A stretch of DNA of 64,000 nt from positions 248,001 through 312,000 of the forward strand of contig NZ_AMQY01000011.1 of NCBI RefSeq assembly GCF_000334215.1. Reading direction: 5' to 3'. Of this stretch, positions 43,982-53,796 are shown piece after piece (the first letter of the stretch is position 1; every line of letters starts with the position of its first letter). The stretch comes from Vreelandella jeotgali Hwa (GTDB lineage Bacteria; Pseudomonadota; Gammaproteobacteria; Pseudomonadales; Halomonadaceae). Below the pieces are notes generated by a model. That model worked only from the letters and a program-made list of their open reading frames with translations, was not told the origin of the DNA and searched no databases. The position numbers and the translations under genes were made by a program.

Positions 43982-44001
43982 GTTTTGTTTCACGCCTTTG
44001 A

Positions 44002-46385
<2,384 letters not shown>

Positions 46386-46457
46386 GCTGGTCGTAAAACA
46401 TGTCAGAGTGAATAGAAATCGCTGAACAGGCCGGTGGTTAAACCGGATCGCGCCGGG

Positions 46458-48473
46458 CTACCCCTGCTTCAGGGCGCGGATCAGCCGCCGGCCGGGGTGG
46501 AGGTGATCGGCCAGCGGGCCTTCCACCGGCAGCGGCTCGTCGCAGATCCGTGAGGCGATGACCTCGGCGCACAGCGGTGCGCTGGAAAGCCCTCGGGAGC
46601 CGTGCGCCGCGCTGATCCAGAGGCCGTCGTGGTGTCGCCCCGGCGTGGTAAACGTCCGGGTGGCGTCTTTTCGCAGCGCGGCATAGTCGTCCGCCCAGGC
46701 GTCGGCATTCGGCACCGGGCCGGCGTAGGGCGTCTTGTCCGGGCTGGCCGCGCGAACTGCCGCGCGGCCGCTCGCGTGTTCCGGGCGCAGGTCGGCGCCG
46801 GCCGCTTCGAGCTGCTGATACAGCTCGGGTAGCATGCGCTTCAGTTCGCCCAGATTGTGGCGATGGTCGTCCGCGCGCAGCTCGGTGCCCGCGTCGTTGG
46901 GCACAAAGCTCGCGCCGACGGTCAGCACGCCGTCAAGCGCCGGCGGTGCGTAGCCTCCCGCGCAGACCACCCGTGACGGCCCCGATACCCCCGCCGGTAG
47001 CGGGATTTCGCTGATCTGGCCGCGTACCGGCTGCAGCGGCAGTGCCCGGGTCGGGGCGAAGCGATTGGCCAGATGCGCGCTGGCCACCACCACTTGATCC
47101 GCCTCCAGCACGCTGCCGTCACTCAGGCCGACCTGCCAGCCGTCTTCGTGGCGTTCGACGCGGCACGCCTCGCCGTATGTCAGGGTAATGCCGGCATGGT
47201 CAAGCAGCCGGTGGCACAGCGCCGCCGGCCGTACCCAGCCGGCACCGGGGTAGAAAAGCCCCTGCTGGGCGGCGACATTCATTCCGGCTTCCTCGCTGAG
47301 CCGGGGCTGCGCCTGCCGGCTGACAAGCTGCCGGGGCAGCGGGTGATGGTCACTGAAGCGTCGCTGGCGAGCGGCTTCCCTGTCGTTCAGCGCCAGCTGT
47401 AGCACGCCGCCCGGCTGCCAGAGTCGGTATTCGGGGTCGAGAGTGCCCAGCCAGCGACGGCTATACATCAGTCCTGCCAGATAAAACCGGCTTTGGTGGT
47501 TGGTATCGGCCGCCAGCTTGACGTACAGCGCACCCTGGCGGTTGCCTGACCCGCCCGCTGCCGGGGCGGTTTTTTCCACCACGGTGACGTGAACGCCGCG
47601 CCGCGCCAACGCCGCGGCGACGCTGGCGCCGGCGATGCCGGCGCCGATGACAACGGCGCTGTGTGCCGGGCGCGCGGCCGGCGGCATAAACCAGGGCGCT
47701 GCCTGGCGGCGGTTATCCACCGGCGGCGTGTCGATATGCCCGGCGAGCATCTCGCGTTTGCGCCCGAAGCCAGGCACTTTCTCCCAGTGAAAGCCCGCCG
47801 CTTTCAGCCCCCGCTTGACTACGCCCGCGCAGGTAAAAGTGGCGAAAGTCGCTCCCGGGCGCGAGCGGGCGGCCATGGCGGCAAACAGGGCCGGCTGCCA
47901 CATGGCAGGGTTTTGCGCCGGGGCAAAGCCGTCCAGAAACCAGGCATCGACCCTGCCGTCCAGCAGCGCCAGGCGTTCGGCGGTATCGCCGAAGTGCAGG
48001 TCGAGAATCACCCGGTCGCCGAGTTGCAGCCGATGGACGCCGCTCACCGCTTCCGGCCACTGACGGCAGAGCGTCTCGGCTTCAGCGGCGAGATCCGGCC
48101 AGATGCTCAGCGCTCGGGCAAGCGCGTGGCGCTCAAGCGGATACTTTTCGGTGGATATCAGGTGCAGCCGCACGTCGGGCGGGGCATGGTGGATAAAACA
48201 GGCCCAAGCACAGAGCATGTTCAGGCCGGTGCCAAAGCCGGTTTCGCCGATGACAAAGGGGCGCGGCTCGCGCCAGGCGGCAAAGCGTTCGGGCAGGCGG
48301 TTGGCGTCGATAAAGACGTGCCCGGTTTCCGCGCGACCGTTCTGGCGGGAAAAGTAGACATCGTCGAACGCCGAGGATTGCGGCGCACCGTTTTCCCACG
48401 CGAGTACCGGGTGCTCCAGTTCGGCCAGTGCCGGCATGGGGGGAAAGGATGTATCGCCTTTGGCCTGGGTCAC
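46458..48473 (-). CDS. mnmC: Bifunctional tRNA (mnm5s2U34) biosynthesis protein MnmC
   Basis: 671 aa. The N-terminal methyltransferase half (about 1-240) has the SAM-binding IGETGFGTGLNMLCAW and DAWFLDGFAPAQNP; the C-terminal FAD-dependent oxidoreductase half (about 265-671) starts with VVIGAGIAGASVAAALARRG and ends with the glycine-rich GLWISAAHGSRGLSSAPL. It removes the carboxymethyl group from cmnm5s2U34 and remethylates. Fused form as in E. coli; no break in either half. Confidence 0.96.
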   Translation of the reverse strand: MTQAKGDTSFPPMPALAELEHPVLAWENGAPQSSAFDDVYFSRQNGRAETGHVFIDANRLPERFAAWREPRPFVIGETGFGTGLNMLCAWACFIHHAPPDVRLHLISTEKYPLERHALARALSIWPDLAAEAETLCRQWPEAVSGVHRLQLGDRVILDLHFGDTAERLALLDGRVDAWFLDGFAPAQNPAMWQPALFAAMAARSRPGATFATFTCAGVVKRGLKAAGFHWEKVPGFGRKREMLAGHIDTPPVDNRRQAAPWFMPPAARPAHSAVVIGAGIAGASVAAALARRGVHVTVVEKTAPAAGGSGNRQGALYVKLAADTNHQSRFYLAGLMYSRRWLGTLDPEYRLWQPGGVLQLALNDREAARQRRFSDHHPLPRQLVSRQAQPRLSEEAGMNVAAQQGLFYPGAGWVRPAALCHRLLDHAGITLTYGEACRVERHEDGWQVGLSDGSVLEADQVVVASAHLANRFAPTRALPLQPVRGQISEIPLPAGVSGPSRVVCAGGYAPPALDGVLTVGASFVPNDAGTELRADDHRHNLGELKRMLPELYQQLEAAGADLRPEHASGRAAVRAASPDKTPYAGPVPNADAWADDYAALRKDATRTFTTPGRHHDGLWISAAHGSRGLSSAPLCAEVIASRICDEPLPVEGPLADHLHPGRRLIRALKQG

Positions 48474-48576
48474 GAAACGTCTCCACCGCTTTAGGTTGGT
48501 TAAAAAATAAACAATCTGTTGGGTCGGGCATCAATTCTGCCCTGGCAGAAGGCGTCCGCCGTGTTTTCACAGAGTT

Positions 48577-48618
48577 TTCCACAGCATGTGTGAAGAAAGC
48601 GCTTCGCTCGCTGTGGAA
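48577..48618. other. Inverted repeat with DnaA-box-like ends in the mnmC-yciI gap
   Basis: TTCCACAGC (48577-48585) and GCTGTGGAA (48610-48618) are perfect 9-base arms around 24 bases that contain AAGCGCTT. TTTTCCACA (48575-48583) fits the relaxed DnaA box TTWTNCACA. No T-run follows on either strand, so it is not a standard terminator. Confidence 0.4.
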
Positions 48619-48628
48619 GCCTGTCGGC

Positions 48629-48928
48629 TCAGGGCAGCGCCTGCTTGAACGGCTTGACGGTGACGCGGGTATAAACGCCGGCGATCACGTAGGGGTCGGC
48701 GTCCGCCCAGGCCTGGGCCGCGTCCAGGCTCTCGAACTCGGCGATGACCAGACTCCCGCTGAACCCGGCCTCGCCGGGGGTTTCCGTGTCGATGGCCGGA
48801 TGCGGGCCGGCGATGACCAGCCGGCCGGCATCGCGCAGTGCTTCCAGACGCGCCAGGTGATCCGGGCGTGCCGACAGACGGCGCTCGAGACTCTGTTCGG
48901 CATCTTCGCTGATGATGGCGTATAGCAT
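48629..48928 (-). CDS. yciI: YciI family protein
   Basis: 99-aa ferredoxin-like-fold protein; the family's activity is unsettled. Sequence starts [20 protein letters not shown], with [20 protein letters not shown] and GPHPAIDT carrying the conserved His-Asp pair, and ends [22 protein letters not shown] 48928 has AGGAG upstream on the minus strand. It faces rnm divergently. Confidence 0.93.
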   Translation of the reverse strand: MLYAIISEDAEQSLERRLSARPDHLARLEALRDAGRLVIAGPHPAIDTETPGEAGFSGSLVIAEFESLDAAQAWADADPYVIAGVYTRVTVKPFKQALP

Positions 48929-49037
48929 GGGGATAACTCCTGGGAAGACGAACGCAGGACAAGCGTAATTGACCGGCCCGGTACGAGGCCGCACCATGAC
49001 GGAACGGACCTGACGCCGTGCGCCCCGGCCGTCACCG

Positions 49038-49089
49038 TATTCTGACAAGCTATCTTAACGAACTATTCTGAAGAGCTATTCTGACAAAC
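49038..49089 (+). repeat. Four tandem 13-bp units upstream of rnm
   Basis: TATTCTGACAAGC, TATCTTAACGAAC, TATTCTGAAGAGC, TATTCTGACAAAC, exact 13-base register. They end 15 bases before the rnm start and fill most of the yciI-rnm spacer (49029-49104). Confidence 0.85.
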
Positions 49090-49104
49090 TCCTCACACGG
49101 CGTC

Positions 49105-50091
49105 ATGCTTATGCCCGATTCATCCACCGGTGTTTCTCCCACTGCTGATTCTTCCACCGCTGTTTCATCGGCTGCTGATTCATCCCCGGGCGCGTTGCCC
49201 GCCACCCTGGACGCCGATCGCCGCTACCCGCTGGATTTCCACATGCACTCCACGGCGTCGGACGGCGCGCTGGCTCCGGCCGATCTGGTGGCGCTGTGCG
49301 CCGAGCGCGGGCTGGACTACATGGCGCTGACCGACCACGACACCATGGACGGCGTTGCCGAGGCGGCCGACGCGGCGCGCCAGGCACAGATTGGCCTGGT
49401 GCCGGGCTGCGAGCTGTCGACCCGCTGGCGAGGGGTGGGGATTCATGTGGTGGCGCTGATGCCCGACGGAGTCCGCAGCCCGTTGACAGAAGGGCTGGAA
49501 CACCAGCGTCGGGCGCGCATTGAGCGCGCCGGGGTCATTGCCGAACGGCTGGAAAAAGCCGGTTTGCACGAGGCTCTGGCCAAGGCGCGGGCGCAGGCCG
49601 GCAGCGACCGCCCGCTGGGACGCCCGGATTTTGCCCGGGCGCTGGTGGACGATGGCCTGGTGAAGGATTTTGCCGAGGCCTTCAAGCGGTATCTGGGCAG
49701 CGGTAAAAAGGGCGATGTCAAAGCCCAGTGGCCGGAAATCGACGAGGTGGTTGGCTGGATTGTCGACGCCGGCGGCGTGGCGGTGGTGGCGCATCCTTTG
49801 CGTTACGGGCTGACCCGGCGCAAACGCGGCCAGCTGCTGGATACCTTTGTCGCGGCCGGCGGCCAGGCGGTGGAGCTGGTCAGCGGCCAGCAAAATCCCG
49901 ATACCACCCGGGATCTGGCCCGCCAGCTGTTTGAGCGCGATCTTTACGCCTCCATGGGCAGCGATTTTCACTTTCCCGGCGGCCATGCCGCGCCGGGAAG
50001 CATGAGCCTCGTGCCGCGCACCGGTGCTCCGCCGATATGGCAGCACCCGCGGCTACGTCGGCTTCAAGGCTTGTATTCACAGGAGACATGA
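49105..50091 (+). CDS. rnm: PHP-domain 5'-3' exonuclease, RNase AM (YciV) type
   Basis: Metal-dependent PHP phosphoesterase (328 aa); in E. coli it trims 5' ends of rRNAs and degrades short oligonucleotides. PHP motifs: FHMHSTASDGALAPADL, ALTDHDTMDGVAEA, PGCELSTRW, VVAHPLRYGL, MGSDFHFPGGH. Start at 49105 (or ATG 49111) has no clear Shine-Dalgarno. The N-terminal ~34 residues are a 10-residue repeat (DSSTGVSPTA, DSSTAVSSAA, DSSPGALPAT) outside the fold, so an internal TTG start near residue 33 cannot be excluded. yciO follows directly, as in E. coli. Confidence 0.9.
   Translation: MLMPDSSTGVSPTADSSTAVSSAADSSPGALPATLDADRRYPLDFHMHSTASDGALAPADLVALCAERGLDYMALTDHDTMDGVAEAADAARQAQIGLVPGCELSTRWRGVGIHVVALMPDGVRSPLTEGLEHQRRARIERAGVIAERLEKAGLHEALAKARAQAGSDRPLGRPDFARALVDDGLVKDFAEAFKRYLGSGKKGDVKAQWPEIDEVVGWIVDAGGVAVVAHPLRYGLTRRKRGQLLDTFVAAGGQAVELVSGQQNPDTTRDLARQLFERDLYASMGSDFHFPGGHAAPGSMSLVPRTGAPPIWQHPRLRRLQGLYSQET
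49117..49206 (+). repeat. Three 30-bp coding repeats at the rnm N-terminus
   Basis: Units begin GATTCATCCACCGGTGTT, GATTCTTCCACCGCTGTT and GATTCATCCCCGGGCGCG at 49117, 49147 and 49177. They encode residues 5-34 and are probably disordered. Confidence 0.75.
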
Positions 50092-50093
50092 CG

Positions 50094-50717
50094 ATGAGCC
50101 AGTTCTTCGAGATTCATCCGGAAAACCCGCAGCAGCGGTTGATTGATCAGGCCGTGGAGATTGTGCGCAAGGGCGGGGTGATCGCCTATCCCACCGATTC
50201 GGGCTACGCGCTGGGCTGCCGGATGGGCGAAAAGAAAGCCATCGAAAAAATCAAGTGGCTGCGCTCGCTGGATAATAAGCACAACTTCACCCTGGTATGC
50301 TCGGACCTGTCGGAAATCGGCACCTACGCCAAGGTGGATAACGCCGAGTTTCGCCTGCTCAAGGCGCATACGCCGGGGGCTTACACCTACATTCTGCCGG
50401 CCACGGGTGAGGTGCCGCGCCTGCTGCTGCATCCCAAGCGGCGCTCCATCGGCGTGCGAGTGCCCGACCACCGCATTACCCATGCGCTGCTGAGCACGCT
50501 TGGCGAGCCGCTGATGAGCGTAACGCTGATCCCGGTAGACGAAGAGCTGCCGCTCACCGATCCCGAAGATATCCGCGAACGCTTTGGCGCGCATCTCGAC
50601 CTGATCATCGACGGTGGCGCCTGCCATCTGGAACCCACCAGCGTGATCGACCTGCGCGAGCTGCCGCCGGTTATCGTCCGCGAAGGGCGCGGCGATATAA
50701 CGCCTTTCGTTGAGTAA
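50094..50717 (+). CDS. yciO: YciO-family protein (Sua5/YrdC/YciO)
   Basis: 207 aa, YrdC-fold protein related to threonylcarbamoyl-AMP synthase; a direct role in t6A is not settled for YciO itself. Motifs: GGVIAYPTDSGYALGCRMG, KRSIGVR-type RRSIGVRVPDHRITHALL, PLMSVTLIP, and the C-terminal TSVIDLRELPPVIVREGRG. AGGAG at 50081-50085 gives the best spacing to ATG 50094; ATG 50088 is too close. The rnm stop TGA (50089-50091) lies inside the same short stretch. Confidence 0.92.
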   Translation: MSQFFEIHPENPQQRLIDQAVEIVRKGGVIAYPTDSGYALGCRMGEKKAIEKIKWLRSLDNKHNFTLVCSDLSEIGTYAKVDNAEFRLLKAHTPGAYTYILPATGEVPRLLLHPKRRSIGVRVPDHRITHALLSTLGEPLMSVTLIPVDEELPLTDPEDIRERFGAHLDLIIDGGACHLEPTSVIDLRELPPVIVREGRGDITPFVE

Positions 50718-50740
50718 GCGGCCAGCCTGACTGTTGAGTA

Positions 50741-50766
50741 AACCCCGGTTTTTACCGGGGTTTTTT
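50741..50766 (+). terminator. Rho-independent terminator after yciO
   Basis: AACCCCGGT-TTTT-ACCGGGGTT then four more T. Confidence 0.93.
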
Positions 50767-50855
50767 GTGGGCTTTCAGTGGAGTCATGTCATGATCGATT
50801 GTTTGAATGTTCAATAAAAATAAAATACGCTGCCCCTTCGCTCGCCCGCCGGCAC

Positions 50856-50895
50856 CCTGATGACTCGGCAGCACTGTCCTGCCGGTGTCATCGGG
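50856..50895 (+). other. Two-step hairpin in the acid phosphatase leader
   Basis: Outer stem CCTGATGAC (50856-50864) with GTCATCGGG (50887-50895, one G-T pair); inner stem CGGCAG (50866-50871) with CTGCCG (50879-50884) around CACTGTC. No T-run follows and the gene starts 38 bases later. Upstream at 50803-50826, TTGAATGTTCAA and TAAAAT could form a promoter. Confidence 0.5.
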
Positions 50896-50932
50896 CGGGG
50901 GCGACGGATAAAAATGCTAATCAGGAGAGAGT

Positions 50933-51712
50933 ATGAAAATGCACGCGTATTACCGCGCCATGACCGTTGTGGCGCTGAGTGGGGCAATGGCCCTACCGCT
51001 GGGCGCCAGCCAGGCGTTGGCCGATGAGCAGAAAAACTGCGGTCCTGAGGCCTATAGTATGGGGCTGCGCTATCAGCAACAGTCTGCAGAAGTCGCCGCT
51101 CTGCAGCGTCAGAGCTTTAGCCTGGCCAGGTATCGTCTGAAAGAGCAGATCGAAGCCCACGGCGATGATGCCGATCTGGCAATCGCGACGGATCTGGACG
51201 AAACGGTCATTGATAACAGCGCCTTGCTCGCTCGTGACATTGCCGAGTGCCACGACTTTACCGGCTGGGATACCTGGAAAGTCTGGGAGCGTGAGGGGAC
51301 GCCCACGTTGATTCCCGGCGCATTGGCATTTTTGAACTATGCCGACGAGCACGATGTGTCGATCTATTACATCTCCGACCGCTACGAAGAGAACAAGGCG
51401 GATAGCGTTGAAACGCTGGAAGAGCTGGGGCTGCCGCAGGTCAGCAATGACAGCGTCATGCTGCTGGGCCCGCCCAAGACCGAGCGGCGCGCCGAGGTCA
51501 TGGATAGCCACACCCTGGTGATGCAGCTGGGCGACTCGCTACACGACTTTGCCGGCGAGTTTGCCGATGCCGGGCTGGAAGAAAAGCACGAGCTGGTTGA
51601 AGACAATGCCGACAAGCTGGGCAGGGACTGGATCGTTTTGCCCAATGCCGGCTATGGCGGCTGGAGCGAAGCCGATCTGGATGAGTGGGACGCACCGCTC
51701 AAGGTCGACTGA
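50933..51712 (+). CDS. Secreted class C acid phosphatase (lipoprotein e(P4) family, no lipobox)
   Basis: HAD-superfamily phosphatase/5'-nucleotidase (259 aa). A Sec signal peptide spans about residues 1-30 and ends SQALADEQ; the usual lipobox Cys of e(P4) is absent, so a soluble periplasmic or exported enzyme is likely. Catalytic DLDETVIDNS (DxDxT), then GWDTWKVWEREGTPTLIPGA, YYISDRYEENK and the distal LGDSLHDF for metal binding. AGGAGAGA precedes ATG 50933. The leader carries a long hairpin. Phosphate genes phoU-like/pit lie 1.4 kb away. Confidence 0.9.
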   Translation: MKMHAYYRAMTVVALSGAMALPLGASQALADEQKNCGPEAYSMGLRYQQQSAEVAALQRQSFSLARYRLKEQIEAHGDDADLAIATDLDETVIDNSALLARDIAECHDFTGWDTWKVWEREGTPTLIPGALAFLNYADEHDVSIYYISDRYEENKADSVETLEELGLPQVSNDSVMLLGPPKTERRAEVMDSHTLVMQLGDSLHDFAGEFADAGLEEKHELVEDNADKLGRDWIVLPNAGYGGWSEADLDEWDAPLKVD

Positions 51713-51777
51713 TATTCGGCTGTTGGAACAAAGGCTTGTGGTTGCCCGCCAGGCGGGCAGCACAATCCTGTGATCAT

Positions 51778-51807
51778 AAAGCGCCCTGGCCACGGCCGGG
51801 GCGCTTT
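51778..51807. terminator. Bidirectional terminator between the acid phosphatase and CYTH genes
   Basis: AAAGCGCCCTGGCC (51778-51791) pairs with GGCCGGGGCGCTTT (51794-51807), 14 pairs with one G-T. The A3/T3 ends make it usable on both strands; T-tracts are short. A second hairpin GCCCGCC-A-GGCGGGC lies just upstream. Confidence 0.65.
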
Positions 51808-51874
51808 GGTGAGGGCACCCGGTCAAGCGTGCTCGACTGCCGTGCCGCTCGCATCGGTGAACCCTGGTCGGGGA

Positions 51875-52822
51875 TCAGGTTTTCTTCGAGTCAGCCGCCG
51901 CCTCGCGTTCGTCGCCGCTATCCAGCGGTGTGCGCCGGGCAAAATATCGGGCCAGCGCCAGGGCGGCGCGACCGAAGGCCGGTTCGGGTTGGCCGCTATT
52001 ATCCAGCCCGCAGGCCAGCGTATGCGCGAGCGATTGCGGGCCGGTTTCGGCAAGGTCGGGGTGCGCAGCCAGTCGGGTCAGGGCGTCCCGGGCGTCGGCC
52101 AAAAAACGCGCCTGGCCGCTGTCGTGAAAGGCATCAAGCGCGAGCATGGCGCGATGGAACCAGTCGCCGGCGGTTTGCGCGTCGGGCAGTGGCCAGCGGC
52201 CCTGACCCAGCGCTCGGCCTCGGACCGCCTTGCTGCTGTCCGACGGGCGCAGCGCGACGCTGCCGGCCAGCTCATCGGCCAGCGCCCACAGATCTTCGGC
52301 ATCGCCGGCCTTGAGCTCCAGCTCGAGCTCGCGGATCGGCGCGCGGCTTTGGCCGCTGACAATCTCGCCTTCATCCACCGCCACCTCGATCAGGCTCCGG
52401 CCCTGGGTGAGGGCCCAATGCCGGCGGGTGAAGTCGGTGCGCAGCTGCACTTCGAGTCGCGTCAATATCTCACTGCCGAGTTCGCGTATCGGTGGCAGTG
52501 CGGCCAGGCCGTCGAGGTCCAGGCCATCGTCGCTGACTTCCCATTCCCATTCGCTGCGCGTGGATAGCCCGCCGCCGCCGTGGCCGGCGGTTTTCAGCGT
52601 TTGCAGCGTGATACCGTCTACCCGGCGCAGCCGCAGGGCCATCCGCGCCGATGCCAGGCTGCCTTCGGGAGTATCGAGGTAGCTATTGGCCGGGTGCTGG
52701 ATAGCGGGTGGGTCGTCAGCGAGGCGCGGGTGTGCCATCAGCCGGGCCGGACTCTCCGGGGGCAGGGCGAGCTTGAGCTCGATTTCCTGCGGCGCGGGCG
52801 CCTGCGATTCGGAACGGGGCAT
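51875..52822 (-). CDS. CYTH-domain (triphosphate tunnel metalloenzyme) phosphatase
   Basis: 315 aa from ATG 52822, with AAGGAGG 12 bases upstream on the minus strand. The ExExK motif EIELKLAL near residue 13 starts the CYTH barrel; further tunnel residues include SYLDTPEGSLASARMALRLRR, LQTLKT, EWEWEV, IEVAVDEGEI and ELELELKAG. Related to E. coli YgiF (inorganic triphosphatase); the C-terminal CHAD-like helical part is much shorter here (about 110 residues). Readings that start upstream at 53161 run through a repeat array and are not credible. Confidence 0.85.
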   Translation of the reverse strand: MPRSESQAPAPQEIELKLALPPESPARLMAHPRLADDPPAIQHPANSYLDTPEGSLASARMALRLRRVDGITLQTLKTAGHGGGGLSTRSEWEWEVSDDGLDLDGLAALPPIRELGSEILTRLEVQLRTDFTRRHWALTQGRSLIEVAVDEGEIVSGQSRAPIRELELELKAGDAEDLWALADELAGSVALRPSDSSKAVRGRALGQGRWPLPDAQTAGDWFHRAMLALDAFHDSGQARFLADARDALTRLAAHPDLAETGPQSLAHTLACGLDNSGQPEPAFGRAALALARYFARRTPLDSGDEREAAADSKKT

Positions 52823-52895
52823 GGTATCGGTGAACCTCCTTGATCGGCGGCGGGAAAGCGCCCGTCGACGGCGGTATGTTGCATGGAAATATGGC

Positions 52896-53002
52896 ATGAA
52901 AAACGGCATAAGCCGCGGTGTAAACAGCGGACGCACAAAGTCGTGAACAGAGCCGTGAACATGGCCATGAAAAGGGCTGTGAAAAGGGCTTGGAAAAGTT
53001 GC
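52896..53002. repeat. About nine degenerate 12-bp units between the CYTH and PhoU-like genes
   Basis: Units include ATGAAAAACGGC, ATAAGCCGCGGT, GTAAACAGCGGA, an 11-mer, then GTGAACAGAGCC (52943-52954), GTGAACATGGCC, ATGAAAAGGGCT, GTGAAAAGGGCT and TGGAAAAGTTGC (ending 53002). They read in frame with the following gene on the plus strand but lie upstream of its normal start. Confidence 0.85.
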
Positions 53003-53035
53003 CTGAAATGCCGAACTTTTTGTGACGTTTGCCAG

Positions 53036-53053
53036 GCCAGTCTTTATACTGGC
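53036..53053 (+). promoter_or_regulatory. Promoter with overlapping palindrome for the PhoU-like/pit operon
   Basis: GCCAGT-CTTTAT-ACTGGC is a perfect inverted repeat whose centre overlaps TATACT (53045-53050), a good -10; TTGTGA about 19 bases upstream may be the -35. The start codon follows 43 bases later. No clear Pho box was recognised. Confidence 0.5.
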
Positions 53054-53095
53054 GCCTGCCATTTCGGGCTTTTCCACAACAGACCAAAAGGCTTT

Positions 53096-53776
53096 ATGGT
53101 TACCTCGAATCCTTTCTCCGCCATGTTTGGCCGCTCGCCGTTCCAGCCCCTGCTGGCGCATATCGTCAAGGCCAATGAGTGCGCCGATCAGCTGCTGCCG
53201 TTTTTTGAAGCCACGCTGGACGGTGACTGGAACGGTGCCGCCAAACTACGCGAAAACGTTACCCGCCTGGAGCATGAGGCCGACGAGCTCAAGACCGAGC
53301 TGCGGCTGAATCTGCCCAACACCATGTTCCTGCCGGTGTCGCGTTCGGATTTGCTGGATCTGATCAGCGTCCAGGACAAGATCGCCAACAAGGTGCGCGA
53401 TATTACCGGCATCATGGTCGGGCGCAGGATGCAGGTGCCGGCGTCGCTGGCCGGCACCATGCGTGACTATATCCATACCAGCGTGCAGTGCGTGGCCCAG
53501 GCGCGCCAGGCGCTGGAAGAGTTACAGGAGCTGCTGGACTCCGCCTTTGGCAGCAACGTGGCCGATGTGATGCAGAACATGATCCGCGAGCTTCACGTCC
53601 TTGAGCACCAGACCGACAGCCAGCAGGTGGCGATCCGTCGTCAGCTGTTCGAGCTGGAAGAGGAGCTGCCGCCCGTCGACGTGATCTTCATGTACAAGAT
53701 CATCGACGGCATAGGGGATCTCTCCGATGGCGCCGAGCGTGTGGGCAGCCGTCTGCAGATACTCACGGCGCGCTAA
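53096..53776 (+). CDS. PhoU-like DUF47 family protein (TIGR00153)
   Basis: 226 aa, all-helical protein usually encoded with Pit transporters and thought to regulate or chaperone them. Start MVTSNPFSAMFGRSPFQPL, with RLEHEADELKTELRLNLP, PVSRSDLLDLISVQDKIANK and IDGIGDLSDGAERVGSRLQ as family segments (metal-binding Glu/Asp). pit starts 20 bases later, so they form an operon. Confidence 0.93.
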   Translation: MVTSNPFSAMFGRSPFQPLLAHIVKANECADQLLPFFEATLDGDWNGAAKLRENVTRLEHEADELKTELRLNLPNTMFLPVSRSDLLDLISVQDKIANKVRDITGIMVGRRMQVPASLAGTMRDYIHTSVQCVAQARQALEELQELLDSAFGSNVADVMQNMIRELHVLEHQTDSQQVAIRRQLFELEEELPPVDVIFMYKIIDGIGDLSDGAERVGSRLQILTAR

Positions 53777-53796
53777 AGGGGCTTAAGGGGACAGTC

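Noticed and set aside
52883..53095. N-terminal extension of the PhoU-like protein through the 12-bp array
   Set aside because: The family starts at the ATG at 53096, and the promoter lies inside the extension.
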